A stretch of DNA of 64,000 nucleotides from Nocardia brasiliensis IFM 10847 (GCF_000710915.1 NZ_BAUA01000108.1:26659-90658), one strand, 5' to 3'. Counted from the stretch's first letter, positions 43,601 to 52,121 are shown. Notes: generated by a model not told the origin, from the letters alone. Program-made: numbers and translations.

Positions 43601-43874
43601 CATGGCCGCACTGTCTTTGGCCCTGGGACTGGCCGACACCGTCGCCGCCGAGTCCGGCGGCCTGGTGCTGGACACCCTGTTCATCGACGAGGGCTTCGGC
43701 GGCCTGGACGCCGACACCCTCGACGCGGTGATGGGCGTCCTCGACGAACTCCGCGCCGGCGGTCGCGTCGTCGGCGTCGTCAGCCACGTAGACGAAATGC
43801 GCCAGCGCATCCCCAGTCGCCTGCACGTCCGCCGCGGCCGCACCGGCTCCCACCTGGAAGCCACCGTCGCCTGA
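40671..43874 (+). CDS. sbcC: Exonuclease SbcCD subunit C (Rad50-like SMC ATPase)
   Basis: A 1067-residue ATPase partner of SbcD. The N-terminal lobe has Walker A GQTGAGKTT (about residues 36-44) and Q-loop VVLLPQGDFARFLRA. Two long coiled-coil arms surround a zinc hook, APCAVCGSADHPEP, with Cys523 and Cys526. The C-terminal lobe has the signature LSGGETFMAALSLALGLAD and Walker B DTLFIDEGFGGLD. A Gly/Thr/Ser/Asp-rich low-complexity insert at about residues 737-777 interrupts the second coiled coil, possibly a flexible break. It is transcribed with sbcD and converges on ogt. Confidence 0.95.
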   Translation: MRLHRLEMTAFGPFAENTVIDFDALGADGLFLLHGQTGAGKTTVLDAIAFALYGKVPGARGESKRLHSDHAPDQTPPQVVLEVTLGGRRIRLTRIPEFERPKLRGTGMRTDPAKATLAWLDGRGENLSRIPDIGDEIIRLLGMSADQFFQVVLLPQGDFARFLRAENEDREKLLEKLFDTERFGSAEQWLADKRRASAADLEARKQGIDRLIAKVGVAAGVSATETVGPLEAVGWSQDLFAAARVELTAAAATAERCQQESARVQARAEEQRRLHDLLRRRAAARAQLEQYAAAADSRAAARAELDAARRAEPVVAAIDEARDAVMLMRAKENETAGTARRLATHLLEPGAADLGGAELIGVEDSLTVRDDADIDAAIRRWSAQIGGLDEVRADAAAVTGLHRELAGLRAESTALTTRMADLTERRAQLPGALATLETRLREATSAAATLPTLTAECERLQAAALAAVELASRRTNLDHARVEFETARAAHNDAKERVLDLRERRLAGMAAELAGGLVDGAPCAVCGSADHPEPARPTADAVSKDAEDAAVAAERAAEDARDRVHARITGLEREIEALIARGGDADRVELAAALRTATDRYEDTAELAALADGLTAELTRLRTDETRLHDELREADSRRSAVAANIVAVDTRLAELTERLRVAAGADETIERRRARLTALVTDSSALRDVRAEAAAAREKVAVIADRVENLARAAGFVPDELRSYTGDSAAQHGAVLGATCDEGTPDPGTTGSASTGSEGISGTDATEPDAAPRDHVARLTTYARVVNAASRTPQRQQEIDAELAAADNARAHAQAVLAEPEIQAAATREPGDLADLEQQVEVARTQLNAAVAAHAEANRRVSQLEDLGGQLWAAVDRIAPLQRTHDELAGLAEVVAGRGENNRRMSLRSYVLAARLEEVAQAGSVRLRRMSAGRYEFVHSDKAGPRGRRGGLGLDIRDDYTGAVRPAKTLSGGETFMAALSLALGLADTVAAESGGLVLDTLFIDEGFGGLDADTLDAVMGVLDELRAGGRVVGVVSHVDEMRQRIPSRLHVRRGRTGSHLEATVA

Positions 43875-43877
43875 CCG

Positions 43878-44414
43878 TTAGGCCTCGTGGTCGAGTAGCC
43901 AGCGTTTGATCGGCAGGCCCCAGCGGAAACCGCCGAGGGCGCCGCCGATTCGGTAGATGCGGTGGCAGGGGACGAAGAGGGCGGCCGCGTTGCGGGCGCA
44001 GGCGTTGGCGGCGGCGCGGGTGGCGTCGGGGCGGCCGGAGATGGCGGCGAACTCGGTGTAGGTGATCGGGCTGCCTGCTGGGACTTTGCGTAGTACGTCC
44101 CAGGCGTGCAGGAGGAATTCGCCGGAGTGCTGACGGACCGGGACGGCGTCGATCGCGGTGACATCGCCGCGGTGGTAGTCGAGCACGGCCCGGGTCACCG
44201 CGCCGAGCGAATCACGTTGGCGCAGTTCGGCTGGGCGCAGGGACGGGTGGATCAGCGTGCGCAGGTTCTGCGCGTCGGTGGTCCACCCGGCCGCCAGCAC
44301 CTGTCCGTCGGGGTCGACGAGCGCGGTGAACGGGCCGATCGGGGTATCGGTTGTCGCGAAATCCGCAGTGCCGGTGCCGATCCGGCGGGCGGCGGGTCGA
44401 ACGGCGGCGGTCAT
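43878..44414 (-). CDS. ogt: Methylated-DNA--[protein]-cysteine S-methyltransferase
   Basis: A 178-residue O6-alkylguanine DNA alkyltransferase. The suicide acceptor is Cys150 in LFVPCHRIYR; the DNA-binding helix ATRAAANACARNAAA and the YTEFAAISGRP region are intact. It removes methyl groups from O6-methylguanine in a single-turnover reaction. The ATG at 44414 overlaps the stop of the Ada-AlkA gene by 4 bases, so the two alkylation-repair proteins are translationally coupled. The same pairing (Rv1317c-Rv1316c) occurs in M. tuberculosis at a different locus. Confidence 0.95.
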   Translation of the reverse strand: MTAAVRPAARRIGTGTADFATTDTPIGPFTALVDPDGQVLAAGWTTDAQNLRTLIHPSLRPAELRQRDSLGAVTRAVLDYHRGDVTAIDAVPVRQHSGEFLLHAWDVLRKVPAGSPITYTEFAAISGRPDATRAAANACARNAAALFVPCHRIYRIGGALGGFRWGLPIKRWLLDHEA

Positions 44415-46036
44415 GACTGGCTCGCTTTCGCGGCGGCGGACTTGGCCGCGGCGGATTTGGTGCGGTCGGCGCGCTCGGTCAGCGCGGCCTTCCACAGATG
44501 CATGGACAGGTAGGAGCGCCACGGCGCCCAGCGCCCGGTATCGGCCAGGTCCACGCCGAGCAGCGCGGCGCCCTGGCGGACCACCAGGTCGGTATTCAGC
44601 AGCACATCTGGATCGGCGAGCAGCCGCATGGTCACGTAGTCGGCGGTCCACGGGCCGACGCCGTCCAGCGCGAGCAGGTCGCGGCGCAGGTCGGCGGCGG
44701 TGCGGCCCTGGTGCAGTGCGAGTTCGCCGCCCGCGAGCGCCTCGGCGACGCCGATGATCGAGCGGACTCGCCGAGCCGGACCGGTGAGCACCTCGGCGCC
44801 GCGTTCGGCGATGGTGGCCGGGGTGGGGAACAGCAGCGGAATGGGCCCTTCGACGCGCTCGCCGAGCGCCTCGACCAGTCGCGCGGTGTGCGTGGCGGCG
44901 GCCGACACCGAGATCTGCTGACCGATCATGGTGCGCAACAACAATTCCGGGCCGTCGAGGCAGCCGGGAACGCGAATGCCCGGACTGAACACGGGCGGCC
45001 TGGTGCCGGTCGCACCGGGTAGGTCTTCGGCGTCCGGCGGCGCCCCCGCGCCCGCGTCGGGCAGCCGGGTGGTGCCCGGGTCCGCGAGTTCCGGTGCCGG
45101 AAGATCTGGTCCCGCGCTGACTCCCAGCACTTCGTCGATGCCCACCGGGTCGGCGTCGAGGTCGAGCAGGTGACGTAGGCGCGCGACGGTCGGCGCGAGA
45201 TCGCGCATGTCGTGCAGTGCCAGCTCCGCGCGGACGTGGTCGCGCTGGAAGCTCAGCCGCGTGGTCGCGTGCCCGTGCGGGGTGCGCAGATTCCTGGTGT
45301 AGGAACGGTTTTCCCACAGCTCCATGCCGGGGGCCACGTGCGAGGAGAGGAACCATTCGAGCCAGGCGCGGTCGAGCGGCTCACGGTAGGGCAGGCGCAG
45401 GCTGAGCGTCCCGTTGACCGGTGGCGGCTGGCGGCCGTTCGAGCCGGACTTGGTCCGTTGCGCTTCGGCGCGCATCGTCGTCGGACTGACCGCGAACACC
45501 TCGCGCACCGTGTCGTTGAACTGCCGGATGCTGGCGAAGCCGGCTGCGAAGGCGATGTCGGACATGGGCATTGCCGTCGTCTGGATGAGCAGCCGCGCGG
45601 TATGTGCCCGGTGCGCGCGGGCCAGCGCCAACGGACCGGCCCCCAGCTCGGTGGTGAGCACGCGGGTCAGCTGCCGCTGCGAATAGCCGAGGGTGGCCGC
45701 CAGCGCGGGTACGCCACCGCGTTCGATCACGCCGTCGCCGATCAGCCGCATCGCGCGCGCGGCCAGATCGGCCCGGGTATTCCAGAGCGGTGAGCCGGGG
45801 GCGGCGTCGGGCAGGCAGCGGCGGCAGGCCCGGTACCCCGCCTGCTGTGCCGCGGCGGCGGTGGGCAGGAACGAGACGTTCGCCCGTTTCGGGGTGATCG
45901 CCGGACACGAAGGGCGGCAATAGATTCCGGTGGTCCGCACCGCGGTGAAGAACTGCCCGTCGAATCGGGAGTCTCTGGTCGACACCGCCCGATAGCACCG
46001 CTCGAAATCCAACACCGTGATCGTCACGCTCACCAC
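44411..46036 (-). CDS. Ada regulatory domain fused to AlkA 3-methyladenine DNA glycosylase
   Basis: A 541-residue fusion, as in M. tuberculosis AdaA-AlkA (Rv1317c). The N-terminal Ada zinc domain has TTGIYCRPSCPA and YRACRRCLPD: four cysteines that bind zinc, one of which accepts methyl from phosphotriesters. An AraC-type HTH follows (about 110-195, with GYSQRQLTRVL and GFASIRQFNDTVREVF). Next comes AlkA_N and then a HhH-GPD glycosylase: LLALDGVGPWTADYVTMRLL with the catalytic Asp in LLNTDLVV. Methylation of the Ada domain should turn it into an activator of its own operon, which includes ogt. The start is uncertain (GTG at 46036 or nearby GTG/TTG codons). Confidence 0.9.
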   Translation of the reverse strand: MVSVTITVLDFERCYRAVSTRDSRFDGQFFTAVRTTGIYCRPSCPAITPKRANVSFLPTAAAAQQAGYRACRRCLPDAAPGSPLWNTRADLAARAMRLIGDGVIERGGVPALAATLGYSQRQLTRVLTTELGAGPLALARAHRAHTARLLIQTTAMPMSDIAFAAGFASIRQFNDTVREVFAVSPTTMRAEAQRTKSGSNGRQPPPVNGTLSLRLPYREPLDRAWLEWFLSSHVAPGMELWENRSYTRNLRTPHGHATTRLSFQRDHVRAELALHDMRDLAPTVARLRHLLDLDADPVGIDEVLGVSAGPDLPAPELADPGTTRLPDAGAGAPPDAEDLPGATGTRPPVFSPGIRVPGCLDGPELLLRTMIGQQISVSAAATHTARLVEALGERVEGPIPLLFPTPATIAERGAEVLTGPARRVRSIIGVAEALAGGELALHQGRTAADLRRDLLALDGVGPWTADYVTMRLLADPDVLLNTDLVVRQGAALLGVDLADTGRWAPWRSYLSMHLWKAALTERADRTKSAAAKSAAAKASQS

Positions 46037-46128
46037 AATGTCATTTGGAAGCAATCTCCGCTAGCGGAAATCCGCCATTATCGCCGTCGAGTCGCTGAGC
46101 TGCGCGGAGCCCGGATAAATGCTGGAAG

Positions 46129-46392
46129 TCAGCAGCAGCGGTTCTGCGGATTGCGGTCGGCGTCGGCATGCCGGTTGCGCCAGTACTCCCGTTCGGTGGG
46201 TATCTCGCAGCCGGGATGGTTGCGCGTCAGATGCGCGACGTAGCGCTGGTAGTCCTGACCCCCGAGGATGGAATCGAACCACCAGCCGACGTTGCGAACC
46301 GCTGTCGCACAGGCGTTTCGAGCGGTCCGCAGGCGCCGCAGGACGGCCGGTCGAGCCGACCGGCCGTCCTGCGGGGTAGCGCTGAGCGTCAA
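46129..46392 (-). CDS. YbdD/YjiX-family small protein
   Basis: An 87-residue protein whose last 55 residues match the YbdD/YjiX family: VRNVGWWFDSILGGQDYQRY, then HPGCEIPTEREYWRNR. YbdD-like proteins nearly always follow CstA-type transporters and are needed for pyruvate uptake by E. coli BtsT/CstA. The only in-frame start is a TTG at 46392 that overlaps the cstA stop by 4 bases (TTGA), with GAAGG upstream. The first roughly 22 codons span an unusually strong hairpin (46336-46374). The C-terminus ends in a Cys pair. Function is linked to the transporter by context. Confidence 0.78.
   Translation of the reverse strand: MTLSATPQDGRSARPAVLRRLRTARNACATAVRNVGWWFDSILGGQDYQRYVAHLTRNHPGCEIPTEREYWRNRHADADRNPQNRCC
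46336..46374 (-). other. 18-base-pair hairpin at the cstA-ybdD junction
   Basis: CCGCAGGACGGCCGGTCG at 46336-46353 pairs perfectly with 46357-46374 around a 3-base loop. It lies within the first codons of the YbdD-like gene, 15 bases after the cstA stop on the minus strand. It may reduce ybdD translation or protect the cstA mRNA end. Confidence 0.7.
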
Positions 46393-48677
46393 TGCAGGGC
46401 CTTCGCCGCGCCCGGCGGGCGGACCTTCCCCGCGGCGATCAGGGCGTTCCATTCCTGCTGCACTTCCTTCTCCGTGGGGGTGGCGAGGAAGCCCTTCGGC
46501 GCGAAGATCTTCGACGGTTCGTCGGGTGTTTCGCTGCTCTCGCCGCCGCCCGCGCGCCAGGCTCGCACGCAGACCAGCACGCCGACGATCGCCACGACCA
46601 GCACCAGCACCGCGAAGATGATCGACAGGCTGCCCTGGATGAAGCTGTTGCGGACCACCTTCTCCATATCTTCGGCCGTCTTGGCCGGTGCCACAACCTT
46701 TCCGGCGTCGAGCGCCGCGCTGTAGATGCTGTGCTGCTTCCAGTAGCCGATCTTCGGGTCGGCGGAGAAGATCTTCTGCCAGGACGCGGTCATCGTCACG
46801 ATCAGGTCCCAGACGAGGGGGATCCCCGGAATCCAGGCCCATTTGATCAGGCCCTTCTTGATCACGATGGTCAGCACGACGGTGAGCGCGATCGCCGCGA
46901 GCAACTGGTTGGAGATACCGAACAGCGGATACAGCGTGTAGATGCCGCCGAGCGGATCGGTGACACCCATCAGCAGCACCGAACCCCACGCGGCGACCAC
47001 GATCGCCGAGCACAGCCACGCGCCGGGACGCCACGACGGATCCTTGAACTTCTTGGCCGGTCCGCCCAGGTTGCCCAGCGAGTCCGACAGCATGAAGCGC
47101 GCGACGCGGGTGCCCGCGTCGATCGTGGTGAGGATGAACAGCGCCTCGAACATGATCGCGAAGTGGTACCAGAAGGCCTTGAGTCCGGTGCCGCCGAGGA
47201 ACCGGTGCAGCACCTCGGACATGCCGACCGCGAGCGTCGGCGCGCCGCCGGTGCGGGACACGATGCTGGTCTCGCCCACGTCCTTGGCCGCCTGCTCCAG
47301 CTGACCCGGGGTGACCGGCGGGCCGCTGAGCCCGAGGCTGTTGGTGTAGGCCGCCGCCTTCTCCGCGGTGCCGCCGGTGACGCCGGCGCCCGCGTTCATC
47401 GCGAAGTAAAGGTGCTGGTCGATGATGCTGGCGGTGATCATCGCCATGACCGCGACGAACGATTCCATCAGCATGCCGCCGTAGCCGATCATGCGGGCGT
47501 GCGACTGCTTCTCCAGCAGTTTCGGCGTGGTGCCCGAGGACACCAGCGCATGGAAGCCAGACAGCGCGCCACAGGCGATGGTGATGAACAGGAACGGGAA
47601 CAGGCTGCCCGCGAACGCCGGTCCGTTGCTCGAACTTGCGAACTGGGAGACTGCGGGGGCCTTGAGCACCGGCATGGTGATCAGCACGCCGACGGCCAGC
47701 AGGACGATGGTGCCGATCTTCATGAAGGTGGACAGGTAGTCGCGCGGCGCGAGCAGCAGCCACACCGGCAGCACCGAAGCGATGAAGCCGTAGGCGATGA
47801 GGAACCAGGCGATCGTGGTGCCCGACAGCGTGAACCAGTCCTGGCCCCAGCTGGATTCGGCGACCCAATTACCCGAGATGATCGCGAGCATGAGCAGCGC
47901 GAAACCGATCAGGGAGACCTCGCCGACCTTGCCGGGGCGCAGGTAGCGCAGGTAGACGCCCATGAACAGGGCGATCGGGATGGTCATCGCGATGGAGAAC
48001 ACGCCCCACGGGCTGCCGCCCTGCAACACGCCGTCCTTGCCCGGGGTCGCGGCCAGCGCGTTCACCACGACGATGCCGAGCACCGCGAGCAGGATCATCA
48101 TGATCACCAGCACGGCGACGATGGCGGCGATACCGCCGACCACGCCGAGTTCGTCGCGCGCCATCTGCCCGAGGCTGCGGCCGCGGCGGCGGGTCGAGGC
48201 CCACAGCACCAGGTAGTCCTGCACCGCACCGGCGAACACGACACCGAACACGATCCAGAGCGTGCCGGGCAGGTAGCCCATCTGCGCGGCCAGGACCGGA
48301 CCGACCAGCGGACCCGCGCCCGCGATGGCGGCGAAGTGGTGCCCGAAGAGCACCCGCCGGTCCATCGGCATATAGTCCTTGCCGTTTTCCAGGATTTCGG
48401 CGGGCGTGGCCTGATCGTCGCGCGGCTTGGTGATCCGGTGTTCGATCAGCCTGGAGTACAGCTGGTAGGCGAGCACGTAGGTACAGACCGCCGCGACCAC
48501 GATCCACACCGCGTTGACCGACTCGCCCCTGGCGATGGCCAAGACGGCCCAGGCGATCGCGCCCACCACGGCGATCACCGCGAAAATGGCCTTTTTGGTG
48601 GGGGTGATAGGCGAACGGTCCACGACACCCACGGGAGGGAGGTCGGGATCAGTCCGGAGGTATTCGATGGTCGCCAT
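46389..48677 (-). CDS. cstA: Carbon starvation protein A (pyruvate/peptide transporter family)
   Basis: A 762-residue polytopic membrane protein with about 16 hydrophobic segments, matching CstA family length (about 700-770). Typical segments are RRVLFGHHFAAIAGAGPLVGPVLAAQMGYLPGTLWI, read by position (about residues 106-142), and the PKLLEKQSHARMIGYGGMLMESFVA region, plus GTRVARFMLSD. E. coli CstA and BtsT take up pyruvate; older work proposed peptides. The C-terminal 50 residues are cytosolic. The ATG at 48677 has GGGAGAG upstream. It is followed by an overlapping ybdD-like gene. A short palindrome (48718-48730) lies 40 bases upstream of the start. Confidence 0.92.
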   Translation of the reverse strand: MATIEYLRTDPDLPPVGVVDRSPITPTKKAIFAVIAVVGAIAWAVLAIARGESVNAVWIVVAAVCTYVLAYQLYSRLIEHRITKPRDDQATPAEILENGKDYMPMDRRVLFGHHFAAIAGAGPLVGPVLAAQMGYLPGTLWIVFGVVFAGAVQDYLVLWASTRRRGRSLGQMARDELGVVGGIAAIVAVLVIMMILLAVLGIVVVNALAATPGKDGVLQGGSPWGVFSIAMTIPIALFMGVYLRYLRPGKVGEVSLIGFALLMLAIISGNWVAESSWGQDWFTLSGTTIAWFLIAYGFIASVLPVWLLLAPRDYLSTFMKIGTIVLLAVGVLITMPVLKAPAVSQFASSSNGPAFAGSLFPFLFITIACGALSGFHALVSSGTTPKLLEKQSHARMIGYGGMLMESFVAVMAMITASIIDQHLYFAMNAGAGVTGGTAEKAAAYTNSLGLSGPPVTPGQLEQAAKDVGETSIVSRTGGAPTLAVGMSEVLHRFLGGTGLKAFWYHFAIMFEALFILTTIDAGTRVARFMLSDSLGNLGGPAKKFKDPSWRPGAWLCSAIVVAAWGSVLLMGVTDPLGGIYTLYPLFGISNQLLAAIALTVVLTIVIKKGLIKWAWIPGIPLVWDLIVTMTASWQKIFSADPKIGYWKQHSIYSAALDAGKVVAPAKTAEDMEKVVRNSFIQGSLSIIFAVLVLVVAIVGVLVCVRAWRAGGGESSETPDEPSKIFAPKGFLATPTEKEVQQEWNALIAAGKVRPPGAAKALH

Positions 48678-49004
48678 GCGAACTACTCTCCCGTGAGATC
48701 GAGCTTGACTTGCTGAAACGTTGACAACGTAGCTGAACTGAAGCGCGCTCGAGCCGGACTTAGGCAAGTCTGAACATTCGCTGCATTTCGTTCTCGGCGC
48801 GGCGACTCGCCCTGTGTCTTCCTACGAGTCGCGGCGCGCGGTGGGTACGGGTGGCCCACGTGGCGCTGTGCTCCGGGGCCTCGGTCGAGGTCGCCGGGTG
48901 TTCGCCGGTGCGGCTGGGCGTGTTCCCTCGCCCGGCGATGTTGCCATCCGTATGCTGCCATGCTGGCTCGGGCATTCGTTGGTCGGACCCACCGTGGAGG
49001 CATT
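48678..49004. other. Divergent spacer between cstA and the sugar ABC operon
   Basis: This 327-base spacer carries ACGTTG-A-CAACGT at 48718-48730, a perfect 13-base palindrome near the cstA start, possibly a regulator site. The rest holds no gene I can support. The ABC operon ribosome binding site (GGAGG) is at the right end. Confidence 0.4.
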
Positions 49005-50279
49005 GTGGCACCGGTTCGCCGTCGCACCCTGCTCGGCGCGGCGCTGGCCACGACTGTGCTCACCACGGCCGGTTGCACGGCCGGCGACGACGCGCTGACC
49101 TTCTTCTTCCAGGCCAGGCCCGCAGAGGCGCGGGTGCGGGCGCTGATCATCGAGGAATTCCGGAAGCGGCACCCGGACATCAGGATTCGCACCATTGTTT
49201 CCGGGCCGGACCCGCAGCAACAGCTGCTCACCTACTGTGCGGGCGGTAAATGCCCGGATGTCGTGATGGCCTGGGAGCTGCTCTACGCCGGCCTCGCCGA
49301 ACGCGGCGTGCTGCTGGATCTGCGGACGCTGCTCGACCGCGAACCCGGGTACGCCGAGATGTTGCGCGCGGACAGCTATCCGGCGCTGTACGACACGTTC
49401 ACCTACGCGGGCGGACAGTACGCGCTACCCGAACAGTGGTCGGGAGTGTTCCTCTATTACAACCGGGACCTGTTCGACGATGCGGGTCTGGCCGCGCCCG
49501 CCCACTGGCGCGCGGCCTGGTCGTTCGATGAATTCCTCGATGCGGCACGGGCGCTCACGCGCGGCCGGCGGTGGGGTTTCGCCGACGCCTGGGTGCCGTA
49601 CTACTCGGCAGCCTGCTTCGGGATGAACAACGGAACGCCGTGGTTCACCCCGTCGGTGGCGCCGACCAGAACCAATCTCGGCGATCCGCGCTTCGCCGCG
49701 GGCGTTCAGTTCTATGCCGATCTAGCACTGCGGCACGGTGTCGCGCCGAAAATCGCCGACCAGCTGTCGGTCTCGGCGCCGGACCTGTTCCGGGCGGGCC
49801 GAGCGGCGATGGTCCTGGGCGGGCACTGGTTGTATTCCGAATTCGCCGGTCGCGACGGGCTTTCCGTGGATGTCACGGTGTTGCCGGTCGGTCCGCACGG
49901 TGGCCCCGGCGCGGTCAGCGATGTCGGCAGTACCGGTCTGGCCATCGCGGCGCACAGTCCACGGATCGAACAGGCCTGGGAGTTCGTCAAATTCGCGACC
50001 GGGCCGGTGGGCCAAGCCATCATCGCGGCGTCCGGTCTTTTCGTGCCGGTGCTGAAATCTGCGATGCAATCGCCGGGTTTCGTGGCGGCGCATCGCGATA
50101 TCCGCAACCTGGCGGTGCTCATCGAAGGGCCGGTCAACGCGCGGCCGCTGCCGGTGACCCCGGCCTGGGGCAAGATCTCCGCCCTGCTGGAACGGGACGC
50201 GAACCGGGTGCTGCGTGGTGCCGCCCCCGCCACGGCCCTCGATCCGGCCGGTGTCGACGCGCTGCTGGGCACGTCGTGA
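49005..50279 (+). CDS. ABC transporter substrate-binding lipoprotein (sugar-type)
   Basis: A 424-residue extracytoplasmic solute-binding protein of family 1 (carbohydrate uptake, CUT1). The signal peptide has RRR at residues 5-7 and the lipobox TTAGC with Cys24, so it is a membrane-anchored lipoprotein, possibly exported through Tat. Core features are EEFRKRHPDIRIRTIVSGPD, ALPEQWSGVFLYYNRDLFDDAGL and AWEFVKFATGPVGQAII. The ligand is probably a sugar or glycerol derivative. The GTG at 49005 follows GGAGG; an ATG at 48960 is less likely. It overlaps the first permease gene by one base. Confidence 0.88.
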   Translation: MAPVRRRTLLGAALATTVLTTAGCTAGDDALTFFFQARPAEARVRALIIEEFRKRHPDIRIRTIVSGPDPQQQLLTYCAGGKCPDVVMAWELLYAGLAERGVLLDLRTLLDREPGYAEMLRADSYPALYDTFTYAGGQYALPEQWSGVFLYYNRDLFDDAGLAAPAHWRAAWSFDEFLDAARALTRGRRWGFADAWVPYYSAACFGMNNGTPWFTPSVAPTRTNLGDPRFAAGVQFYADLALRHGVAPKIADQLSVSAPDLFRAGRAAMVLGGHWLYSEFAGRDGLSVDVTVLPVGPHGGPGAVSDVGSTGLAIAAHSPRIEQAWEFVKFATGPVGQAIIAASGLFVPVLKSAMQSPGFVAAHRDIRNLAVLIEGPVNARPLPVTPAWGKISALLERDANRVLRGAAPATALDPAGVDALLGTS

Positions 50280-51235
50280 TGCGGAGGTGCTCGTCGCGGC
50301 GGCGGACAGCGCGGGTGCGGCCTGCCGCGTCGGCACGTGGCGGGCTGGCGCGTGGAGGCCTGGCGCGGCGGCGCGAGCGGGCCGGGTGGGCGTTCGTCGC
50401 GCCGAACGCGGTCGCGGTGGCGGTGTTCCTGGTGTTTCCGCTGGGGTTCTCGTTCTATCTCAGCCTGCACGAGTGGGATCTGTTCCGGCCCATGCGTTTC
50501 GTGGGGTCGGACAACTATCGACGGCTGCTCGGGGCCGACCCGCTGTTTCCGATCGCCTTGCGCAACTCGGCGGTGTTCACCGTCCTCACCCTCGTGCCGA
50601 CGGTGCTGCTCGGGCTGGGTATCGCGGCGGCGCTGAATCGAAAGGTGTTCGGCATCGGGCTGTTCCGGACGATGGCCTTCTTGCCGCTGGTCGCGTCCGC
50701 CGTGGCGATGTCCGTGGTCTGGCGTTTCATCTTCACCGACGACGGCGTGCTGAACCTCGGCCTGGGGTGGTTCGGCATCGGCCCGCTGCCGTGGTTGACC
50801 GACCCGGGCCTGGCGCTGGTGTCGTTGAGCATCGTCACCGTGTGGCGGAGCCTGCCGTTCGCGACGGTCATCCTGCTCGCGGCGATGCAAGGCGTGCCCG
50901 AGTCGCTCTACGAGGCGGCGAAGATCGACGGAGCCGGTGTGCTGCGGCGGTTCTCGGCGATCACGCTGCCGCTGATCCGCGGGCCGCTGTCGTTCGTCTT
51001 CGTGATCACCGTCATCAACTCGGTGCAGGCCTTCGATCAGGTGTACGCGCTCACCGGCAGCAACGGAGGACCGGACACCGGGACCTACCTGCTCGGCATC
51101 ATGCTGTTCCAGCACGCTTTCGGGTTCTACGAGGTGGGGTACGCCTCGGCGCTGGCCTGGGTGATGTTCGCGATCCTGCTGGGGCTCACGCTGATTCAGC
51201 TGCGCTTCGCCCGGCGGGCGGCGGTGGACCTGTGA
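50279..51235 (+). CDS. ABC transporter permease (MalF/UgpA-like)
   Basis: A 318-residue inner-membrane permease with six predicted helices after a basic cytosolic N-terminus. The EAA loop that contacts the ATPase reads EAAKIDGAGVLRRFSAITLP. The pairing with a second permease and a family-1 binding protein identifies a CUT1-type sugar importer. The ATG at 50279 overlaps the stop of the binding-protein gene (TGATG), and the next permease gene overlaps or follows closely. Confidence 0.9.
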   Translation: MRRCSSRRRTARVRPAASARGGLARGGLARRRERAGWAFVAPNAVAVAVFLVFPLGFSFYLSLHEWDLFRPMRFVGSDNYRRLLGADPLFPIALRNSAVFTVLTLVPTVLLGLGIAAALNRKVFGIGLFRTMAFLPLVASAVAMSVVWRFIFTDDGVLNLGLGWFGIGPLPWLTDPGLALVSLSIVTVWRSLPFATVILLAAMQGVPESLYEAAKIDGAGVLRRFSAITLPLIRGPLSFVFVITVINSVQAFDQVYALTGSNGGPDTGTYLLGIMLFQHAFGFYEVGYASALAWVMFAILLGLTLIQLRFARRAAVDL

Positions 51236-51252
51236 CCGGAGGCAGGACGACC

Positions 51253-52104
51253 ATGGTCCGCGCCCGCGTAGAGCAGGCGATGGTGCGCCGGATGGTGCGT
51301 GGGGCAGGGATATACGTCGTGCTCGTCGGCATCGGGTGGTGTGCGCTGGCGCCGATCCTCTGGGCGTTGTCCGGGTCGTTGCAGGCCGAAGGTGAGATCG
51401 CCGAGCAGCGGCTGCTGCCCGTGCGACCCCGATGGTCCAACTACACCGAGGTTTTCGAGCTGCTGCCGCTGGGGCGGATGCTGGTCAACACCGCGGTGTA
51501 CGCGGCCTGCGTCACCGCCGGTCAGCTGCTGTTCTGCTCGCTTGCCGGATACGCGTTCGCGCGCTTACGGTTTCGCGGTCGCGAAGTGCTGTTCGTCGCT
51601 TACCTCGGCACCCTGATGGTGCCGTTGACCGTCACGGTGCTCCCGCAGTTCCTGCTGATGCGAACCCTGGGCTGGGTCGATACGCCGTGGGCGATGATCG
51701 TGCCCGGATTTTTCGGCAGCGCCTTCGGCACGTATCTGATGCGGCAGTTCTTCGCGACCCTGCCCGTGGAATTGGAGGAGGCGGCGATCCTCGACGGCTG
51801 TACCCCGTGGCAAATCTACTGGCGAGTGTTGCTGCCGCACACCCGTCCCGCGCTGATGGTGCTCGCCGTGCTCACCTGGATCACCGTGTGGAACGATTTC
51901 CTGTGGCCGCTGGTCATGATCCAGCGCACCGAGATAGCCACCGCCACTGTGGGTTTGGTGCGTTTGCAAGGTCAGTACCACACCCAGTGGCCGCTCCTGA
52001 TGGCCACGGCGATGCTCATCCTGCTACCACTACTCGTCGTCTACGCGATCGCACAGCGCGCCTTCATCCACGGCATCGCCATGGCGGGCCTGGGCGGCCG
52101 CTGA
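51253..52104 (+). CDS. ABC transporter permease (MalG/UgpE-like)
   Basis: A 283-residue permease with six helices. The EAA loop reads EAAILDGCTPWQIYWRVLLP, and LGTLMVPLTVTVLPQFLLM is typical of MalG-type permeases. With the upstream permease it forms the channel of a carbohydrate importer. The ATG at 51253 has GGAGG ten bases upstream; a GTG at 51232 overlapping the previous stop is an alternative that adds 7 residues. No ATP-binding gene follows; the next gene is on the opposite strand and of foreign composition, so a shared ATPase elsewhere (MsiK-like) is presumed. Confidence 0.9.
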   Translation: MVRARVEQAMVRRMVRGAGIYVVLVGIGWCALAPILWALSGSLQAEGEIAEQRLLPVRPRWSNYTEVFELLPLGRMLVNTAVYAACVTAGQLLFCSLAGYAFARLRFRGREVLFVAYLGTLMVPLTVTVLPQFLLMRTLGWVDTPWAMIVPGFFGSAFGTYLMRQFFATLPVELEEAAILDGCTPWQIYWRVLLPHTRPALMVLAVLTWITVWNDFLWPLVMIQRTEIATATVGLVRLQGQYHTQWPLLMATAMLILLPLLVVYAIAQRAFIHGIAMAGLGGR

Positions 52105-52121
52105 CGATTTGGTCCGGTGAG

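Noticed and set aside
46258..46285. tRNA-like T-arm sequence (GGTTCGATTCC on the minus strand)
   Set aside because: It encodes GWWFDSIL of the YbdD-like protein in frame, and no acceptor, D-arm or anticodon stem surrounds it.
46392..48716. Very long plus-strand frame (774 codons) opposite cstA
   Set aside because: It is a GC-bias shadow of cstA with no recognisable domain and an extreme His/Arg/Asp composition.
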